This document shows, in pieces, positions 29,812 through 39,186 of a stretch of 64,000 nt of DNA (positions within the stretch are counted from its first letter, which is position 1; each line of letters begins with the position of its first letter). This DNA is from Methanothermobacter thermautotrophicus. GTDB taxonomy: Archaea; Methanobacteriota; Methanobacteria; Methanobacteriales; Methanothermobacteraceae. Location: positions 310,001-374,000 of the forward strand of contig NZ_QKOF01000006.1 in the NCBI RefSeq assembly GCF_014889545.1. The letters run 5' to 3'. Both the position numbers and the translations under genes were made by a program. The notes beneath the pieces were generated by a model. That model was not told where the DNA came from, ran no database searches, and was given only the letters and a program-made list of their open reading frames with translations.

Positions 29812-31140
29812 ATGAAGATACCAGGATTCATGCTCGCAGCACTCATCATTGCATCAGTCATCACACTTCCAGTGGCAGAGGCCCACATACTCATAATAGC
29901 AGATAGCCTCTCCGACAGCCCTGACATGTATGATGAGGCAAAGAAGGTTGCAACGACCCTCAAAAATAGGGGCTACCAGGTCCTTGAACTCTACAGGAGC
30001 AATGCAACTGTCAAGAACATACTCAAAGGCATGTACGGGGCAGATGCAGTGATCTACGCTGGACACGGCGGCTACATGGCGGGTCACTATGATGGCCGTG
30101 GAGGCAACGCCACTCCCCCATTCAGCCTTGTTGCAAGGGATGGGCACATATGGGGTGCCGGTGACATGATGATGGTGAACGGCACCACATTCTATGCCCC
30201 CTTCAAGGAGGGCATACCCGCAATTCTACTCCACGCATGCTTCTCAACCGGGTGGGTTGAGGAGTATGAGGTTAAAAACCCTGTGGAAACGGTGTACAAT
30301 TTTGCAAGGATGTTCACAGGGGCAGGGGCCAACTACTATGCAACTGCATGGGATGGCGCCGAGATAATTTATGACTTCCTCAATGGCGCCAGGAACTTCT
30401 ATGAGGCCAACCAGCAGAACTACGAGGTTATAAATCAGAGCACGGAATGCAATGGAACACTGATATGGCGCAACGATCATGGATACGCAGCCTTCGTCGG
30501 GGACTGGAACGGAACATTCCCAAGGGTAAACGAGACAACACCCTACGATGATGCAGCTGCAGAGGAATGGTACATAACAAAGAACAGGCCCAGCTTCACA
30601 GGAAGCAAACCTGTGGCTGACTTCACCTACGCCTACTGTGGCTCAACATCAATCAGAACATTTGCATTCACTTCAACCTCATATGACCCTGATGGGGACG
30701 AACTGACACTTAAATGGAACTTTGGTGATGGTTCAACCGCCACTGGTCCTGATGTGACACACACCTACTCATCCGAGGGCTACTACACGGTCTCATTAAC
30801 AGCTACAGACCCCCATGGCCTCATATCAGTTAAAAAGAAGACATTAACCGTTGGAAACCCGAAACCGGACCTTGTGGTCACAGGGATCAGAAAGTCAGGT
30901 AGCACACTGTACATATACATCAGGAATCAGGGCACAGTCGCTGCCAGGAACTTCTACACAAGGGTCTGGTATGGCAGCTACTCAACAAAGAACTACAGAC
31001 AGGTTTACACCGGGACCCTCAACCCGGGTGCAAGCACCACACTTAAGATATACTACAAGTACTACAGGGGCACGGTTAAGGTGGACTACTACAACAGGGT
31101 CGCTGAGAAGTCTGAAACAAACAATCTGAGGAAGTTTTAA
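29812..31140 (+). CDS. Secreted caspase/gingipain-fold peptidase-like protein with PKD and CARDB domains
   Basis: A signal peptide (residues 1-24, ending VAEA) precedes an alpha/beta domain with VIYAGHGGYMAG (His85) and ILLHACFSTG (Cys143). This spacing and setting is that of the His-Cys dyad of clan CD cysteine peptidases (caspase, gingipain and clostripain-like). Next come a PKD domain (about 260-340, with WNFGDGSTATGP) and a CARDB-like domain (about 345-440). It should act outside the membrane on wall or surface proteins; the substrate is unknown. ATG 29812 follows ggtga by 5 bases. It stands alone behind carB with its own promoter. Confidence 0.75.
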   Translation: MKIPGFMLAALIIASVITLPVAEAHILIIADSLSDSPDMYDEAKKVATTLKNRGYQVLELYRSNATVKNILKGMYGADAVIYAGHGGYMAGHYDGRGGNATPPFSLVARDGHIWGAGDMMMVNGTTFYAPFKEGIPAILLHACFSTGWVEEYEVKNPVETVYNFARMFTGAGANYYATAWDGAEIIYDFLNGARNFYEANQQNYEVINQSTECNGTLIWRNDHGYAAFVGDWNGTFPRVNETTPYDDAAAEEWYITKNRPSFTGSKPVADFTYAYCGSTSIRTFAFTSTSYDPDGDELTLKWNFGDGSTATGPDVTHTYSSEGYYTVSLTATDPHGLISVKKKTLTVGNPKPDLVVTGIRKSGSTLYIYIRNQGTVAARNFYTRVWYGSYSTKNYRQVYTGTLNPGASTTLKIYYKYYRGTVKVDYYNRVAEKSETNNLRKF

Positions 31141-31170
31141 TCTTTTTACTCTCTTTTCTTTTTTTGCTTA
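31141..31170 (+). terminator. T-rich terminator
   Basis: Several T-runs (tcttttt, tcttttc, tttttttgc) follow the secreted protein's stop codon directly. Confidence 0.5.
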
Positions 31171-31257
31171 AGCTGAGGTTTCCTGCTTTTTTCTTGCCCT
31201 GTTTCTCGAGAACCATGTTGGTCCAGAAAGCATTAAAGAAGATCCTGAACTTATATA

Positions 31258-32412
31258 ATGAACATGCTTGTGGTTGAAAATGGAACCATCCTGAGGGGCC
31301 CGGAACTTGCACCCCAGCGGATGAACCTGGTGATTGAGGATGGCATAATAAAGGAGATAACAGATGAAACTGTCACCTCAGGCGACAGAATAGATGCCTC
31401 AGATCTCATCGTCTGCCCGGCACTCGTAAATTCACACGTCCACATTGGTGACTCAGTCGCCCTTGATGTGGGTGATGGAATGCCACTCGAGGATATAGTT
31501 AGACCCCCCCATGGCCTTAAGCACAGGATACTGGAATCTTCATCTCCAGGGGTGCTCGTGGAGTCAATGAGAAGAACGGCCAGGGACATGATAACACACG
31601 GGACAGGGTCATTCATTGACTACCGGGAAGGTGGTACCGGGGGGGTTGAACTCCTCAGGGAGGCCCTCGCTGACCTCCCCATCTCAGGGATTGTACTTGG
31701 AAGGGATCCCGTGGTCTTTGATGAGGGGGCGTCCCCTGCTGAAATCCGCCGTCAGGTCAGGCGGGTCCTCAGGGTTTCAGATGGATTCGCCCCCAGTGGT
31801 ATGGGTGAGATAACCGATGAAGCGGCATCAATAATCGTTGAGGAATGTGAAAGGGCAGGAAAGATAGCATCCATACACGTTGCAGAGCACATTGAGTCAC
31901 AGAGAAGATCCATTGAGGATACAGGTATGAGTGAGGTTGAAAGGGCCATCAACGCAGGATTCAAACTCCTTGTACACCTCACAAACCCTGTCAGGGGAGA
32001 CCTTGAACTTGTGAAGGAGAGCGGGGCGTCTGTTGTACTCTGCCCAAGGTCCAACGGGGCGCTCTCATCGGGGATACCCCCCATCAGGAGGCTGCATGAG
32101 ATGGGCATCAACCTCCTCCTTGGCACAGACAACCTAATGTTCAACTCCCCTGACATGCTGCGTGAGATGGAATACACACTCAAGGTCACAAGGGGATGCA
32201 CACGCAGCTACTTCCCCCCGCGGGAGGTGCTGAGGATGGCCACATCCAACACATCAGATTTCACAGGCACAGGGGTAATTGAGGAGGGCTTCCCCGCGGA
32301 CCTTATCCTTGTTGAGAAGATGTCAGAGGATCCCTGCCTTTCAATCATAAACCGGACCGAATCGAAAAATATAATATACTTAATAATAAAAGGTAAACCA
32401 GTTAAGAGGTGA
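31258..32412 (+). CDS. Amidohydrolase-superfamily protein
   Basis: Metal-dependent hydrolase of the cytosine-deaminase/chlorohydrolase branch. Visible are the HxH metal motif [10 protein letters not shown] (about 60-69), a His in [11 protein letters not shown] (about 206-216), LLVHLTNPV (about 237-245; third metal His) and [10 protein letters not shown] (about 283-292; metal Asp). The substrate is not evident; archaeal members act on purine, pterin or imidazolone rings. A ttatataa element ends immediately before the ATG at 31258, so either the promoter is elsewhere or translation begins further in. The universal stress protein gene starts 4 bases after the stop. Confidence 0.85.
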   Translation: MNMLVVENGTILRGPELAPQRMNLVIEDGIIKEITDETVTSGDRIDASDLIVCPALVNSHVHIGDSVALDVGDGMPLEDIVRPPHGLKHRILESSSPGVLVESMRRTARDMITHGTGSFIDYREGGTGGVELLREALADLPISGIVLGRDPVVFDEGASPAEIRRQVRRVLRVSDGFAPSGMGEITDEAASIIVEECERAGKIASIHVAEHIESQRRSIEDTGMSEVERAINAGFKLLVHLTNPVRGDLELVKESGASVVLCPRSNGALSSGIPPIRRLHEMGINLLLGTDNLMFNSPDMLREMEYTLKVTRGCTRSYFPPREVLRMATSNTSDFTGTGVIEEGFPADLILVEKMSEDPCLSIINRTESKNIIYLIIKGKPVKR

Positions 32413-32416
32413 GGCT

Positions 32417-32848
32417 ATGTACAGTAAAATCCTGCTCCCGACCGACGGCTCAAAACATGCCAACAAGGCGGCTGAACATGCAATATGGATTGCCAGGGAA
32501 AGTGGAGCTGAAATAATCGCTTTAACTGTTATGGAGACATCTTCACTGGTGGGTCTACCAGCAGACGACCTCATAATAAGACTGAGGGAGATGCTTGAGG
32601 AGGAGGCCTCAAGGTCCCTGGAGGCCGTTAAAAAGCTCGTTGAGGAGTCAGGGGCGGATATAAAATTGACACTGAGGACCGATGAGGGTTCACCTGCAGA
32701 GGCCATACTCAGGACAGTGGAGAAGGAGGGTGTGGACCTTGTGGTGATGGGCACATCAGGCAAACACGGCCTTGACAGGTTCCTCCTGGGAAGTGTGGCC
32801 GAGAAAGTTGTAAGATCCGCAGGCTGCCCGGTCCTGGTGGTTCACTGA
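32417..32848 (+). CDS. Universal stress protein (UspA family)
   Basis: ATP-binding type Usp of 143 residues. The N-terminus [21 protein letters not shown] and the nucleotide loop [23 protein letters not shown] (about 111-133; G-2x-G-9x-G-S) match MJ0577-like proteins that bind ATP. It is translationally close to the amidohydrolase gene and is followed by a T-rich terminator (32851-32862), then a CBS-domain gene. Confidence 0.95.
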   Translation: MYSKILLPTDGSKHANKAAEHAIWIARESGAEIIALTVMETSSLVGLPADDLIIRLREMLEEEASRSLEAVKKLVEESGADIKLTLRTDEGSPAEAILRTVEKEGVDLVVMGTSGKHGLDRFLLGSVAEKVVRSAGCPVLVVH

Positions 32849-32883
32849 AAAATTTTTTTTATTGATTACTTCTGGTGTTTGTC

Positions 32884-33729
32884 ATGCTTGTAAAGGAGAT
32901 AATGTCAGAGAACATACACTATGTTACTGTTCCGGGGAACAGGGCAACAGCCCTTGAACTCATGAGAAAGAAAAATGTTTCAGGGCTTCCTGTAGTTAAG
33001 AAGGGGACAGAAGAACTTGTAGGTATAATAACGAGATCTGATCTTGTTGAAAACCCTGACGAGGAGCAGATAGCCCTCATAATGACAAGAAACCCGGTCA
33101 CAGTATCCCCTGATGATGACGTCAGGGTGGCCGCAGAGAGGATGCTGGAGAACAACATCCGCAGGGTCCCTGTTGTGGAGGGGGACAGGCTTGTTGGTAT
33201 AGTGACAAGCTATGACCTTGTTGCAGGGGCCATCGCTGAGATGGACATCGATGAACCTGTTGAGAATTACATGACACGCAACATCCCCACAACATGGGAC
33301 AGGACGCCACTCAATGTGGCCTTCGAGATAATGAGGTACTTCAGGTTAAAGGTGCTCCTTGCCCTCAATAACAGCGGAAAACTTTCAGGTGTCCTCACAG
33401 AGACAGACTTCATAAATGAGAGTGAGGTGGTCTCAGAGAGCACGGTCCACAACACCTCGGTGGGTACAGAGGGTGACAGGTGGTCATGGGACAGCAAGAA
33501 CGTCCTATATGTTATAAAGAATCAGCTGAAATTCCCTGACAAGGAGGTCAGGGATGTTGCCACAACTGATATTGTGACTGCAACCACATCAACAACTGTA
33601 ACTTCCTGCGCAGAGAAGATGAAGAGGAGGAAGATTGAGCAGATACCCATCATCGACTATGAAGGAGACCTCGTTGGGCTTGCAAGGGCCAATGACCTTA
33701 TAAATGCTCTCATTGATGGAAATGACTGA
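32884..33729 (+). CDS. Protein of four CBS domains
   Basis: About 281 residues made of two Bateman modules: CBS1 ([14 protein letters not shown]), CBS2 ([13 protein letters not shown]), CBS3 ([13 protein letters not shown]) and CBS4 ([14 protein letters not shown]). Each ends with the usual LVGIVT/LVGLAR-like strand. No catalytic domain is attached, so it is probably an adenine-nucleotide or SAM sensor that binds a partner. ATG 32884 is preferred over GTG 32875. Its stop overlaps the next gene's start. Confidence 0.93.
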   Translation: MLVKEIMSENIHYVTVPGNRATALELMRKKNVSGLPVVKKGTEELVGIITRSDLVENPDEEQIALIMTRNPVTVSPDDDVRVAAERMLENNIRRVPVVEGDRLVGIVTSYDLVAGAIAEMDIDEPVENYMTRNIPTTWDRTPLNVAFEIMRYFRLKVLLALNNSGKLSGVLTETDFINESEVVSESTVHNTSVGTEGDRWSWDSKNVLYVIKNQLKFPDKEVRDVATTDIVTATTSTTVTSCAEKMKRRKIEQIPIIDYEGDLVGLARANDLINALIDGND

Positions 33730-34138
33730 CCAGAGGATAACACTGAGAACCTCAAGGGGGCTTCTCACGGTTGCTGTTAAGAACCATGCTGAGGTCTCAA
33801 TAAGGGATATACAGCTCAAGATGCTCCTCGGGTACTGCTGGTGGAACGGCCTCCCGGTCATTGAAACCTTCCTGGATGTACTGGAGATGACACTTAAGTC
33901 TGCTGTTTCAGATGTCCTTGAACATGATGAACTACTTCTTGACTACAATGTGAGGACCAATGACATCCCTGACGAGTCTAATGAGGTTGAGTTGGTCTTT
34001 AATGAGATAAGCGCTGACGGTGTCCAGTTCAGTATTGGGGAGGACCTGATTTTGAGGGGCCCGGACTCAAGGGGCCTCCTCAGGAGGATGACATCCTTCA
34101 GGAGAAGGGTTGATGAGAATGTGAGGAGGGTTCTTTAG
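33722..34138 (+). CDS. Small protein of unknown function, coupled to the CBS protein
   Basis: I do not recognise this family. The 138-residue product starts [19 protein letters not shown], has a helical middle ([22 protein letters not shown]) and an acidic beta-like region (DEVELVF-type, about 85-110), and ends in a basic helix [13 protein letters not shown]. It has no membrane segment or Cys motif. The start codon lies inside the end of the CBS gene (8-base overlap), so the two are coupled and may act together. Its last codons and stop are duplicated 57 bases downstream. Confidence 0.8.
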   Translation: MTDQRITLRTSRGLLTVAVKNHAEVSIRDIQLKMLLGYCWWNGLPVIETFLDVLEMTLKSAVSDVLEHDELLLDYNVRTNDIPDESNEVELVFNEISADGVQFSIGEDLILRGPDSRGLLRRMTSFRRRVDENVRRVL

Positions 34139-34200
34139 TTCAGGGGTTTATTTTTTTTGGATTTAGATTATTCCTTTTGGTGTGAGGTTCTTTAGTTCAG
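34129..34200. repeat. 15-bp direct repeat copying the gene's last codons and stop
   Basis: ggttctttagttcag occurs at 34129-34143, where it holds the final Val-Leu codons and TAG, and again at 34186-34200, both preceded by gtgagg. Starts are 57 bases apart. An oligo-T terminator (34152-34159) lies between the copies. Confidence 0.85.
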
Positions 34201-34222
34201 AGTTTAAGACTGGCACGTGAAC

Positions 34223-35296
34223 TTACTCACTTACAGTTTCATTAACTGACATGCCCCTTACTATGTGGGGGAGCACCTCAAGGAGGAGATCCTCTGCTTC
34301 CTCCCTGTCTGTGACCCTCCTTGCAACTATCTTCCCGTTCCTGAAGATGGTGAGGTTCCCATCACCAACCTCCAGCATTATGACCCCCATCTTCTCTGAA
34401 CACCTGGGCTCCTTATCCAGGAGTTCCCTGCAGGTCCCTGCAATATCAATGCTGTAGGGCAGTTTAACCTCAAACATTATCCTCGATTCGGCATCACGGC
34501 AGGGCCTGTAGATCATGGCATCATCAGGGGTCTTTCTAGGTCCTGTAAGGTCAAGAAGGACCCTGCTGAATCCAACGGCCCTCAGCTCATCATCAAGGTG
34601 CCTGATTATGGCTGCCTCCAGGAGCCTCTCTGGCTCATCAACCTCTATTATGGCGGATCCTCCTTCGTGGCGGACACGGATCCTCCCATCACCATATAAG
34701 CCCCTGATGAGGCTTTCAGCATAGGAAACCCTGTTTATAATCTCGGGAGTGATTTCCTCGCCGGTCCGGATCCTAGTTGCGAGGCAGGTGGTCTCATCCA
34801 GATATTCAAGCCCCCTGGATCTGAGGTATTCAATCACGTCACTCCTCTTCATCCCGGCGTCGAGTAGCGGTGTTTTTATTCCAAACATGCGATTCACAAG
34901 GACCCCGGGACGGTCCTCGAACATGTCACTTGCAGTTGTGCCGTCTACAACCACATCAAGGCCGCGCTTACGGGCTTCACTGATTATGGAACTGTACATA
35001 ATTTTCTTACATACAAAGCACCGGTTAGCAGCGTTTTTCGTAAATTCAGGGTTATCAAGGAGGTTCATCTTAAGCACCACATGTTCAACGCCAATATCCC
35101 TGGCTATAGATGAAGCCCCCTCAATGAAGCCCCTGGGCATCGCACCCGTATCCACGGTGAATGCGACAACAGTATCAGCAACATCCGCAGCCATGTCAAG
35201 GAGAGCTGTGCTGTCAGCACCACCTGAGAATCCAGCAGCTACCTTCTCACCCATGAGGGCCATCTTAACCCTTTCAACCTTTGATTCAAGATCCAT
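34223..35296 (-). CDS. LarE-like PP-loop sulfurtransferase with extra C-terminal domain
   Basis: ATP-pyrophosphatase (PP-loop) enzyme of the LarE type, which transfers sulfur to an adenylated carboxylate. The P-loop is FSGGADST (23-30). Cys93 and Cys96 (NRCFVCKK) and Cys171 (ETTCLATR) form the three-Cys set that holds a [4Fe-4S] cluster in cluster-type LarE proteins. Residues about 258-357 form an added domain with Cys266, Cys289 and Cys299 and a compact beta-beta-alpha end (NLTIFRNGKIVARR), which I cannot assign. It lies 44 bases downstream of tfuA and ycaO on the same strand, suggesting sulfur delivery for McrA thioglycine; nickel-pincer synthesis is the alternative. Confidence 0.85.
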   Translation of the reverse strand: MDLESKVERVKMALMGEKVAAGFSGGADSTALLDMAADVADTVVAFTVDTGAMPRGFIEGASSIARDIGVEHVVLKMNLLDNPEFTKNAANRCFVCKKIMYSSIISEARKRGLDVVVDGTTASDMFEDRPGVLVNRMFGIKTPLLDAGMKRSDVIEYLRSRGLEYLDETTCLATRIRTGEEITPEIINRVSYAESLIRGLYGDGRIRVRHEGGSAIIEVDEPERLLEAAIIRHLDDELRAVGFSRVLLDLTGPRKTPDDAMIYRPCRDAESRIMFEVKLPYSIDIAGTCRELLDKEPRCSEKMGVIMLEVGDGNLTIFRNGKIVARRVTDREEAEDLLLEVLPHIVRGMSVNETVSE

Positions 35297-35340
35297 GATA
35301 CCAGATCCATGACTTGGATATATGTTCTCTTTTCATGTAT

Positions 35341-36003
35341 TCAGTCCTTGCTTTCTGATCCATATGCAAGTTTCCTTATGTGATGGATGACCTCAAGGGC
35401 ATCCTCCCTTTTAAGGTCCCTGCCCTCTGATTCAAGGAATAAAAGCAGGGATTCCTTAACATCATCTGGGATCCTGGCTTCATGGAGGATCCTCCTGTAG
35501 TTTCTGATGGGGTAGAATATCTTCCTGGCGGTATCCATAAGTTCCCTGAAGTCAGGGTCACCTATCACACCCCTCCTGAGGGCTCTTTTAAGGTTGAATT
35601 CTATGCTTACGAGGGAGTCAGAGAGGGGCTCCAGGTTTTCAGGGTTGAAGGCCACTGCAACATCATCATCTGATTCAATTTCACCCTCAAGGTATGATGT
35701 GAAGATGCGGCCAACACCCACCATTCCGAGTTCACTGAGCTCTGAGGCCCTCAGGGCCCCCATGCTGGCCCCTCCAACAACCTTCACACCCTTCCGGAGG
35801 GCATCAATGATTTCCCTGTGACCAACAGCAGGGCTCTGGTGGAAAACACCGTCTATTATCCCTATTATGTCAGGGTTCTCCTTCATGGCCTCCTGGATGT
35901 CACCCCTCCTCACGGGTGGCCTGTAGTCTGCTTCAAGGATAGCTGAGGCCTCCAGGTGTGAGAGGGATGGTCCCGTGAAGATGATTATTTTCTTACCATG
36001 CAT
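35341..36003 (-). CDS. tfuA: TfuA-like protein, McrA thioglycine formation
   Basis: Partner of YcaO in converting a glycine of McrA to thioglycine, thought to deliver sulfur or recruit the substrate. The 220-residue protein has the TfuA core: IIIFTGPSLSHLEA (5-18), IIGIIDGVFHQSPAVGHREII (about 46-66) and VVGGASMGALRASEL (about 74-88). Its Ser/Gly-rich loop and conserved His are in place. It follows ycaO by 88 bases and precedes the LarE-like gene on the minus strand. Confidence 0.93.
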   Translation of the reverse strand: MHGKKIIIFTGPSLSHLEASAILEADYRPPVRRGDIQEAMKENPDIIGIIDGVFHQSPAVGHREIIDALRKGVKVVGGASMGALRASELSELGMVGVGRIFTSYLEGEIESDDDVAVAFNPENLEPLSDSLVSIEFNLKRALRRGVIGDPDFRELMDTARKIFYPIRNYRRILHEARIPDDVKESLLLFLESEGRDLKREDALEVIHHIRKLAYGSESKD

Positions 36004-36091
36004 GTGTGTTGGTATCTCGTCGCTGATAATTAATCCTTTAGATGCAATCAGGTTATATCAGAGTGGTAGCCTTCCCTTAAAGGCCCCCAGT

Positions 36092-37270
36092 CTAGGACAG
36101 GATGCGACCACCCACACGTTCAGGGTCAACAGAGAAGACCTCAAGCCCGGGAACTATGACCCTCACCACCGGGACCCCCACATCACGTGTCAGGTCAACG
36201 TAGAGGACATCCTTCAGCCCGGCTTCACGCAGTTTCTTTAGGGTTATCTCAAGGTCCCCCATGAATGACCTTGTTGAGAGGTCCTCCATGTCATCCAGGG
36301 CGATGGTGTCATCTGCTTCACCGAACCAGTGCCTGTTGAGTCTCTTCATACGCTCATATCCGGCACGTCTCATGAACTCTGCCCTGACGGTGTCCTCACG
36401 GGTTCCATGTATCTGGGTGGCCCTGCTCTGGGCGACCTCTGTAAGGGCCCTTATAACTGCGATTTCAGGGTCAAGGTGGGTGCCCACGCCCATGGTGAGG
36501 AGTGCAGGGTCCCTCAGGACGGTGTCATCTGCAACCGCTGCCACCGTCGCAACCCCTGTGTCTGCTGTCAGGTCAACCAGGGTCACCTCCACCCCGGCGG
36601 CACGGAACTTCTCAAGGAGTCCGGCTATTATATCATTATCTGCCCCTGAGCAGTCAACCTCCACTTTAGGACCCCTCCTCGCCTCAAAGAGGCTCCATGC
36701 ATCCCTTTCAATCACTTCCATCAAGCCATGGAATATGGCCTCCTCCATGACATTCCCGGATGCAAGTCCATTGGTGTTTGACCTGAAAAGGCTCATACAG
36801 CCTTCAGGGGGATTGTAGGGGTGAAAAACAGCATTTGCGGGTACAGGGACCTCCTCATCAGAGGTCAGGGTCCTGGCATTGATCCACTCCAGTTCAGATT
36901 CCAGGTCAGCCGATGGGGGGAGTATCAGTGACTCAGGATCAAGACCTTCACAGTCCTCACGGTGTGCCCTGAATGTTTCATCCAGGGGCTTTCTTTCTGC
37001 TGAGTACCTTTCGAAGGCCTCCATCATGGCGGAGGCCCTTGCCTGTGTCCTGGTGGCCCCCTTACCTGCGTATATGCTCACAGCCCCCTCCTCGGCAGTT
37101 GGCCTTATGGCGGAGAATACAGGTATGCCTATGCGGTCAAGGTGTGTTATCTCGGTGATCCTGGTGACACCTATCATGGAGAGTCTGTCTCCGAAGGCCT
37201 TCAGGGTCTCGGAGGGCCTCATGGCCCTGTGGGTGCATCCAATGTACCTGACGGGAATATCATGGAACAT
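36092..37270 (-). CDS. ycaO: YcaO-type McrA glycine thioamidation enzyme
   Basis: ATP-dependent backbone-activating enzyme of the YcaO superfamily. It phosphorylates the McrA amide so that sulfide can replace the oxygen. The ATP/Mg region is visible in [26 protein letters not shown] (about 68-93), [21 protein letters not shown] (about 174-194) and [13 protein letters not shown] (about 276-288). ATG 37270 begins one base after the stop of the M50 gene; an in-frame GTG at 37279 would overlap it. The product is 392 residues. With TfuA it forms the known archaeal thioglycine pair. Confidence 0.95.
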   Translation of the reverse strand: MFHDIPVRYIGCTHRAMRPSETLKAFGDRLSMIGVTRITEITHLDRIGIPVFSAIRPTAEEGAVSIYAGKGATRTQARASAMMEAFERYSAERKPLDETFRAHREDCEGLDPESLILPPSADLESELEWINARTLTSDEEVPVPANAVFHPYNPPEGCMSLFRSNTNGLASGNVMEEAIFHGLMEVIERDAWSLFEARRGPKVEVDCSGADNDIIAGLLEKFRAAGVEVTLVDLTADTGVATVAAVADDTVLRDPALLTMGVGTHLDPEIAVIRALTEVAQSRATQIHGTREDTVRAEFMRRAGYERMKRLNRHWFGEADDTIALDDMEDLSTRSFMGDLEITLKKLREAGLKDVLYVDLTRDVGVPVVRVIVPGLEVFSVDPERVGGRILS

Positions 37271-37271
37271 G

Positions 37272-37877
37272 TTAACCACTCAGCATGCTGTTGAAGGTCA
37301 GCCCAAATGCAGCCGCAGCTGCCAGAAGCCATATCAGGGGGTTCCACCTGAAAACCTTGGCCCCATCTAGCACTGCGAGGGGTATGAGGTTGAAAAGGGC
37401 CAGGAAGCTGTTAACAGCGTATCCAAGGAATGCCACCTGGTTTAGGGGTGATGGGAGTAGCGTGGATACCATGAGGAACATGATCGCGAGGAGTATATTT
37501 GTTAGGGGTCCTGCAAGGGATATCTTACCGTTCACATCCCTCTCAATGTAGCTGCCATGGATGTAGACCGCCCCGGGTGCTGCAAATACAAATCCGAAGT
37601 AGGCTGTTACCAGTGCAAGTAGAAGGCCCTCAGGCCATAACCTGTATTCTGCCCAGTAACCGTACCTTATGGCCATCAGTTTATGGGCTATCTCGTGGAG
37701 GACAAATCCAAGGCCAACCGTTATAAGGGTTGCTGGAAGGAGAACCAGTGCAGCCGCAATGTTCTTTCCTGAGAAGACGTAGGCGAATACGCCTGCAATT
37801 ACAACCATGGACACGAGAATGTCCCTGACCTCTCCCCTGCTGAATCTAACCATATTCATATTAACATCGAGCACCAT
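37272..37877 (-). CDS. M50-family membrane zinc metalloprotease
   Basis: Site-2-type intramembrane protease. About five membrane segments are seen. The catalytic HEIAHK (about 61-66) sits in [15 protein letters not shown], and the third zinc ligand is in [14 protein letters not shown] (about 162-175, NxxPxxxLDG). No PDZ or CBS domain is attached. The minus strand reads cattataaatgg around the ATG at 37877; if that is the TATA box, translation starts further in, at 37859 or 37853. It is upstream of ycaO with one base between them, so it is probably co-transcribed with the thioglycine genes. Confidence 0.88.
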   Translation of the reverse strand: MVLDVNMNMVRFSRGEVRDILVSMVVIAGVFAYVFSGKNIAAALVLLPATLITVGLGFVLHEIAHKLMAIRYGYWAEYRLWPEGLLLALVTAYFGFVFAAPGAVYIHGSYIERDVNGKISLAGPLTNILLAIMFLMVSTLLPSPLNQVAFLGYAVNSFLALFNLIPLAVLDGAKVFRWNPLIWLLAAAAAFGLTFNSMLSG

Positions 37878-38076
37878 TTATAATGCTTTCCATGGGCTTT
37901 TGACTGTGCCCTGAAATAAACCTTCACCAGCCGCAAGGATACAAAAACCTTATGGTCTTTTTAAGATGTCATAAAGCCCTGAGACTCCTATAAGAATTCT
38001 TTGAATTATTAAAATAAAACTTAATCTGTTATAAAGCCCTGAGACTCCTATAAGAATTCCTTGAATTATTAAAAAC
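37878..38076 (-). other. Gap with duplicated kinase terminator and M50/ycaO promoter
   Basis: No gene is seen in this 199-base gap. It contains the two repeat copies listed at 37971-38074, T-rich on the minus strand, and AT-rich sequence upstream of the M50 gene. Confidence 0.45.
37971..38074. repeat. 44-bp direct repeat downstream of the histidine kinase gene
   Basis: Bases 37971-38014 and 38031-38074 differ at one position; starts are 60 bases apart. Allowing a 4-base indel, similarity continues through acttaatc, which contains the kinase stop codon region (38077-38079). The T-rich terminator of the kinase transcript has thus been duplicated. Confidence 0.95.
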
Positions 38077-39174
38077 TTAATCACCCATTCTGTCCCTGTA
38101 GAGGGGCTCCCTGAACCTTATCCTGAAGAGCCCTCCATTCTCTCCAGAGTATTTCAATGATCCGTCCAGCTGTTCGGTGAGTATTTCAACAAGTTTAAAG
38201 CCCAGTGAGGGGCTGTTCCTTAGTTCATCCTCCTTGAATCCCACACCATCATCTATGACCTCAAGGACGCAGTAATCATCATCCCTTTTAAATTTGACAG
38301 TTATACTACCATTATCCCTTCCCTTAAATGCATGTTTGAGGGCATTGGTCACCAGTTCGCTGAGTATGAGCCCCAGGGGTATTGATGTTTCAAGGCCGAG
38401 CTTCACACTTTCAGTTTCCAGTGATAACTCGATGTCCTTTTCAGGGGCGTATGACCTTCTAAGGTTCTTAAGGAGTCTTGAAGCATAGGATGAGAAGTCT
38501 ATGGAACTGAAGTCCCCTGAGCGGTAGAGCTGTTCATGTATGAGTGCCATTGACCTTATCCTGTCCTGGCTCTCTGAAAGGATGGCCCTGCATGAGGGGT
38601 CATCGGTGCAATGGCTCTGGAGGCTGAGAAGACTTGATATTATCTGGAGGTTGTTCTTGACCCTGTGGTGTATCTCACTCAGCAGGACCTCCTTCTCCCT
38701 CAGGGATTTCATAAGCTCTGACTCCATCCTCAGCCTCTCGGTTATATCCCTAGCAACCAGGACAGCGTATCTGTCACCCTTAAAGTCAAGTATGTTTACC
38801 TTTATCTCGACGGGCACCTCCTCGCCATCCCTCTTAAGCAGATGGCCCTCCAGGGTAACCTTATCATCCTCACCATCCAGTATCCTCCTAAATGTATCGT
38901 GGATTTCTGGGGGCAGGAGGTCATATACCGCGTGTCCGGGTATGTTCCTGGTGGAGTATCCTAGCCTTTCACAGGCTGAACGGTTGGCGTCCACGAGTTC
39001 CCCGCCAGGGATTTTAACAAGGAATATGGCGTCATCTGTGCAGTCAAGGAGTTTCCTGAACCTCTCAAGTTCGGCCATTGACTCCTGAAGTCGGGGGTAG
39101 TAGCTTTTCCTTACGGACTTTTCACCGAATCCGATTATCTTCTCCCTGAGTGTTTCCCAGTCCCTATCAGACAT
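38077..39174 (-). CDS. PAS-domain sensor histidine kinase (HisKA_2 type)
   Basis: Soluble sensor kinase of 365 residues. A PAS domain (about 38-150; LLDCTDDAIFLVKIPGGELVDANRSAC) is followed by a HisKA_2 dimerisation segment with the phospho-acceptor in LLSEIHHRVKNNLQIISSLLSLQS (about 168-191), and an HATPase_c domain with the N-box LVTNALKHAF (about 270-279) and EVIDDGVGF (about 297-305). There is no membrane helix or receiver domain, and no response regulator gene nearby. It starts 12 bases after the alcohol dehydrogenase gene. Its terminator region is duplicated. Confidence 0.93.
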   Translation of the reverse strand: MSDRDWETLREKIIGFGEKSVRKSYYPRLQESMAELERFRKLLDCTDDAIFLVKIPGGELVDANRSACERLGYSTRNIPGHAVYDLLPPEIHDTFRRILDGEDDKVTLEGHLLKRDGEEVPVEIKVNILDFKGDRYAVLVARDITERLRMESELMKSLREKEVLLSEIHHRVKNNLQIISSLLSLQSHCTDDPSCRAILSESQDRIRSMALIHEQLYRSGDFSSIDFSSYASRLLKNLRRSYAPEKDIELSLETESVKLGLETSIPLGLILSELVTNALKHAFKGRDNGSITVKFKRDDDYCVLEVIDDGVGFKEDELRNSPSLGFKLVEILTEQLDGSLKYSGENGGLFRIRFREPLYRDRMGD

Positions 39175-39186
39175 CTCATCAACACC

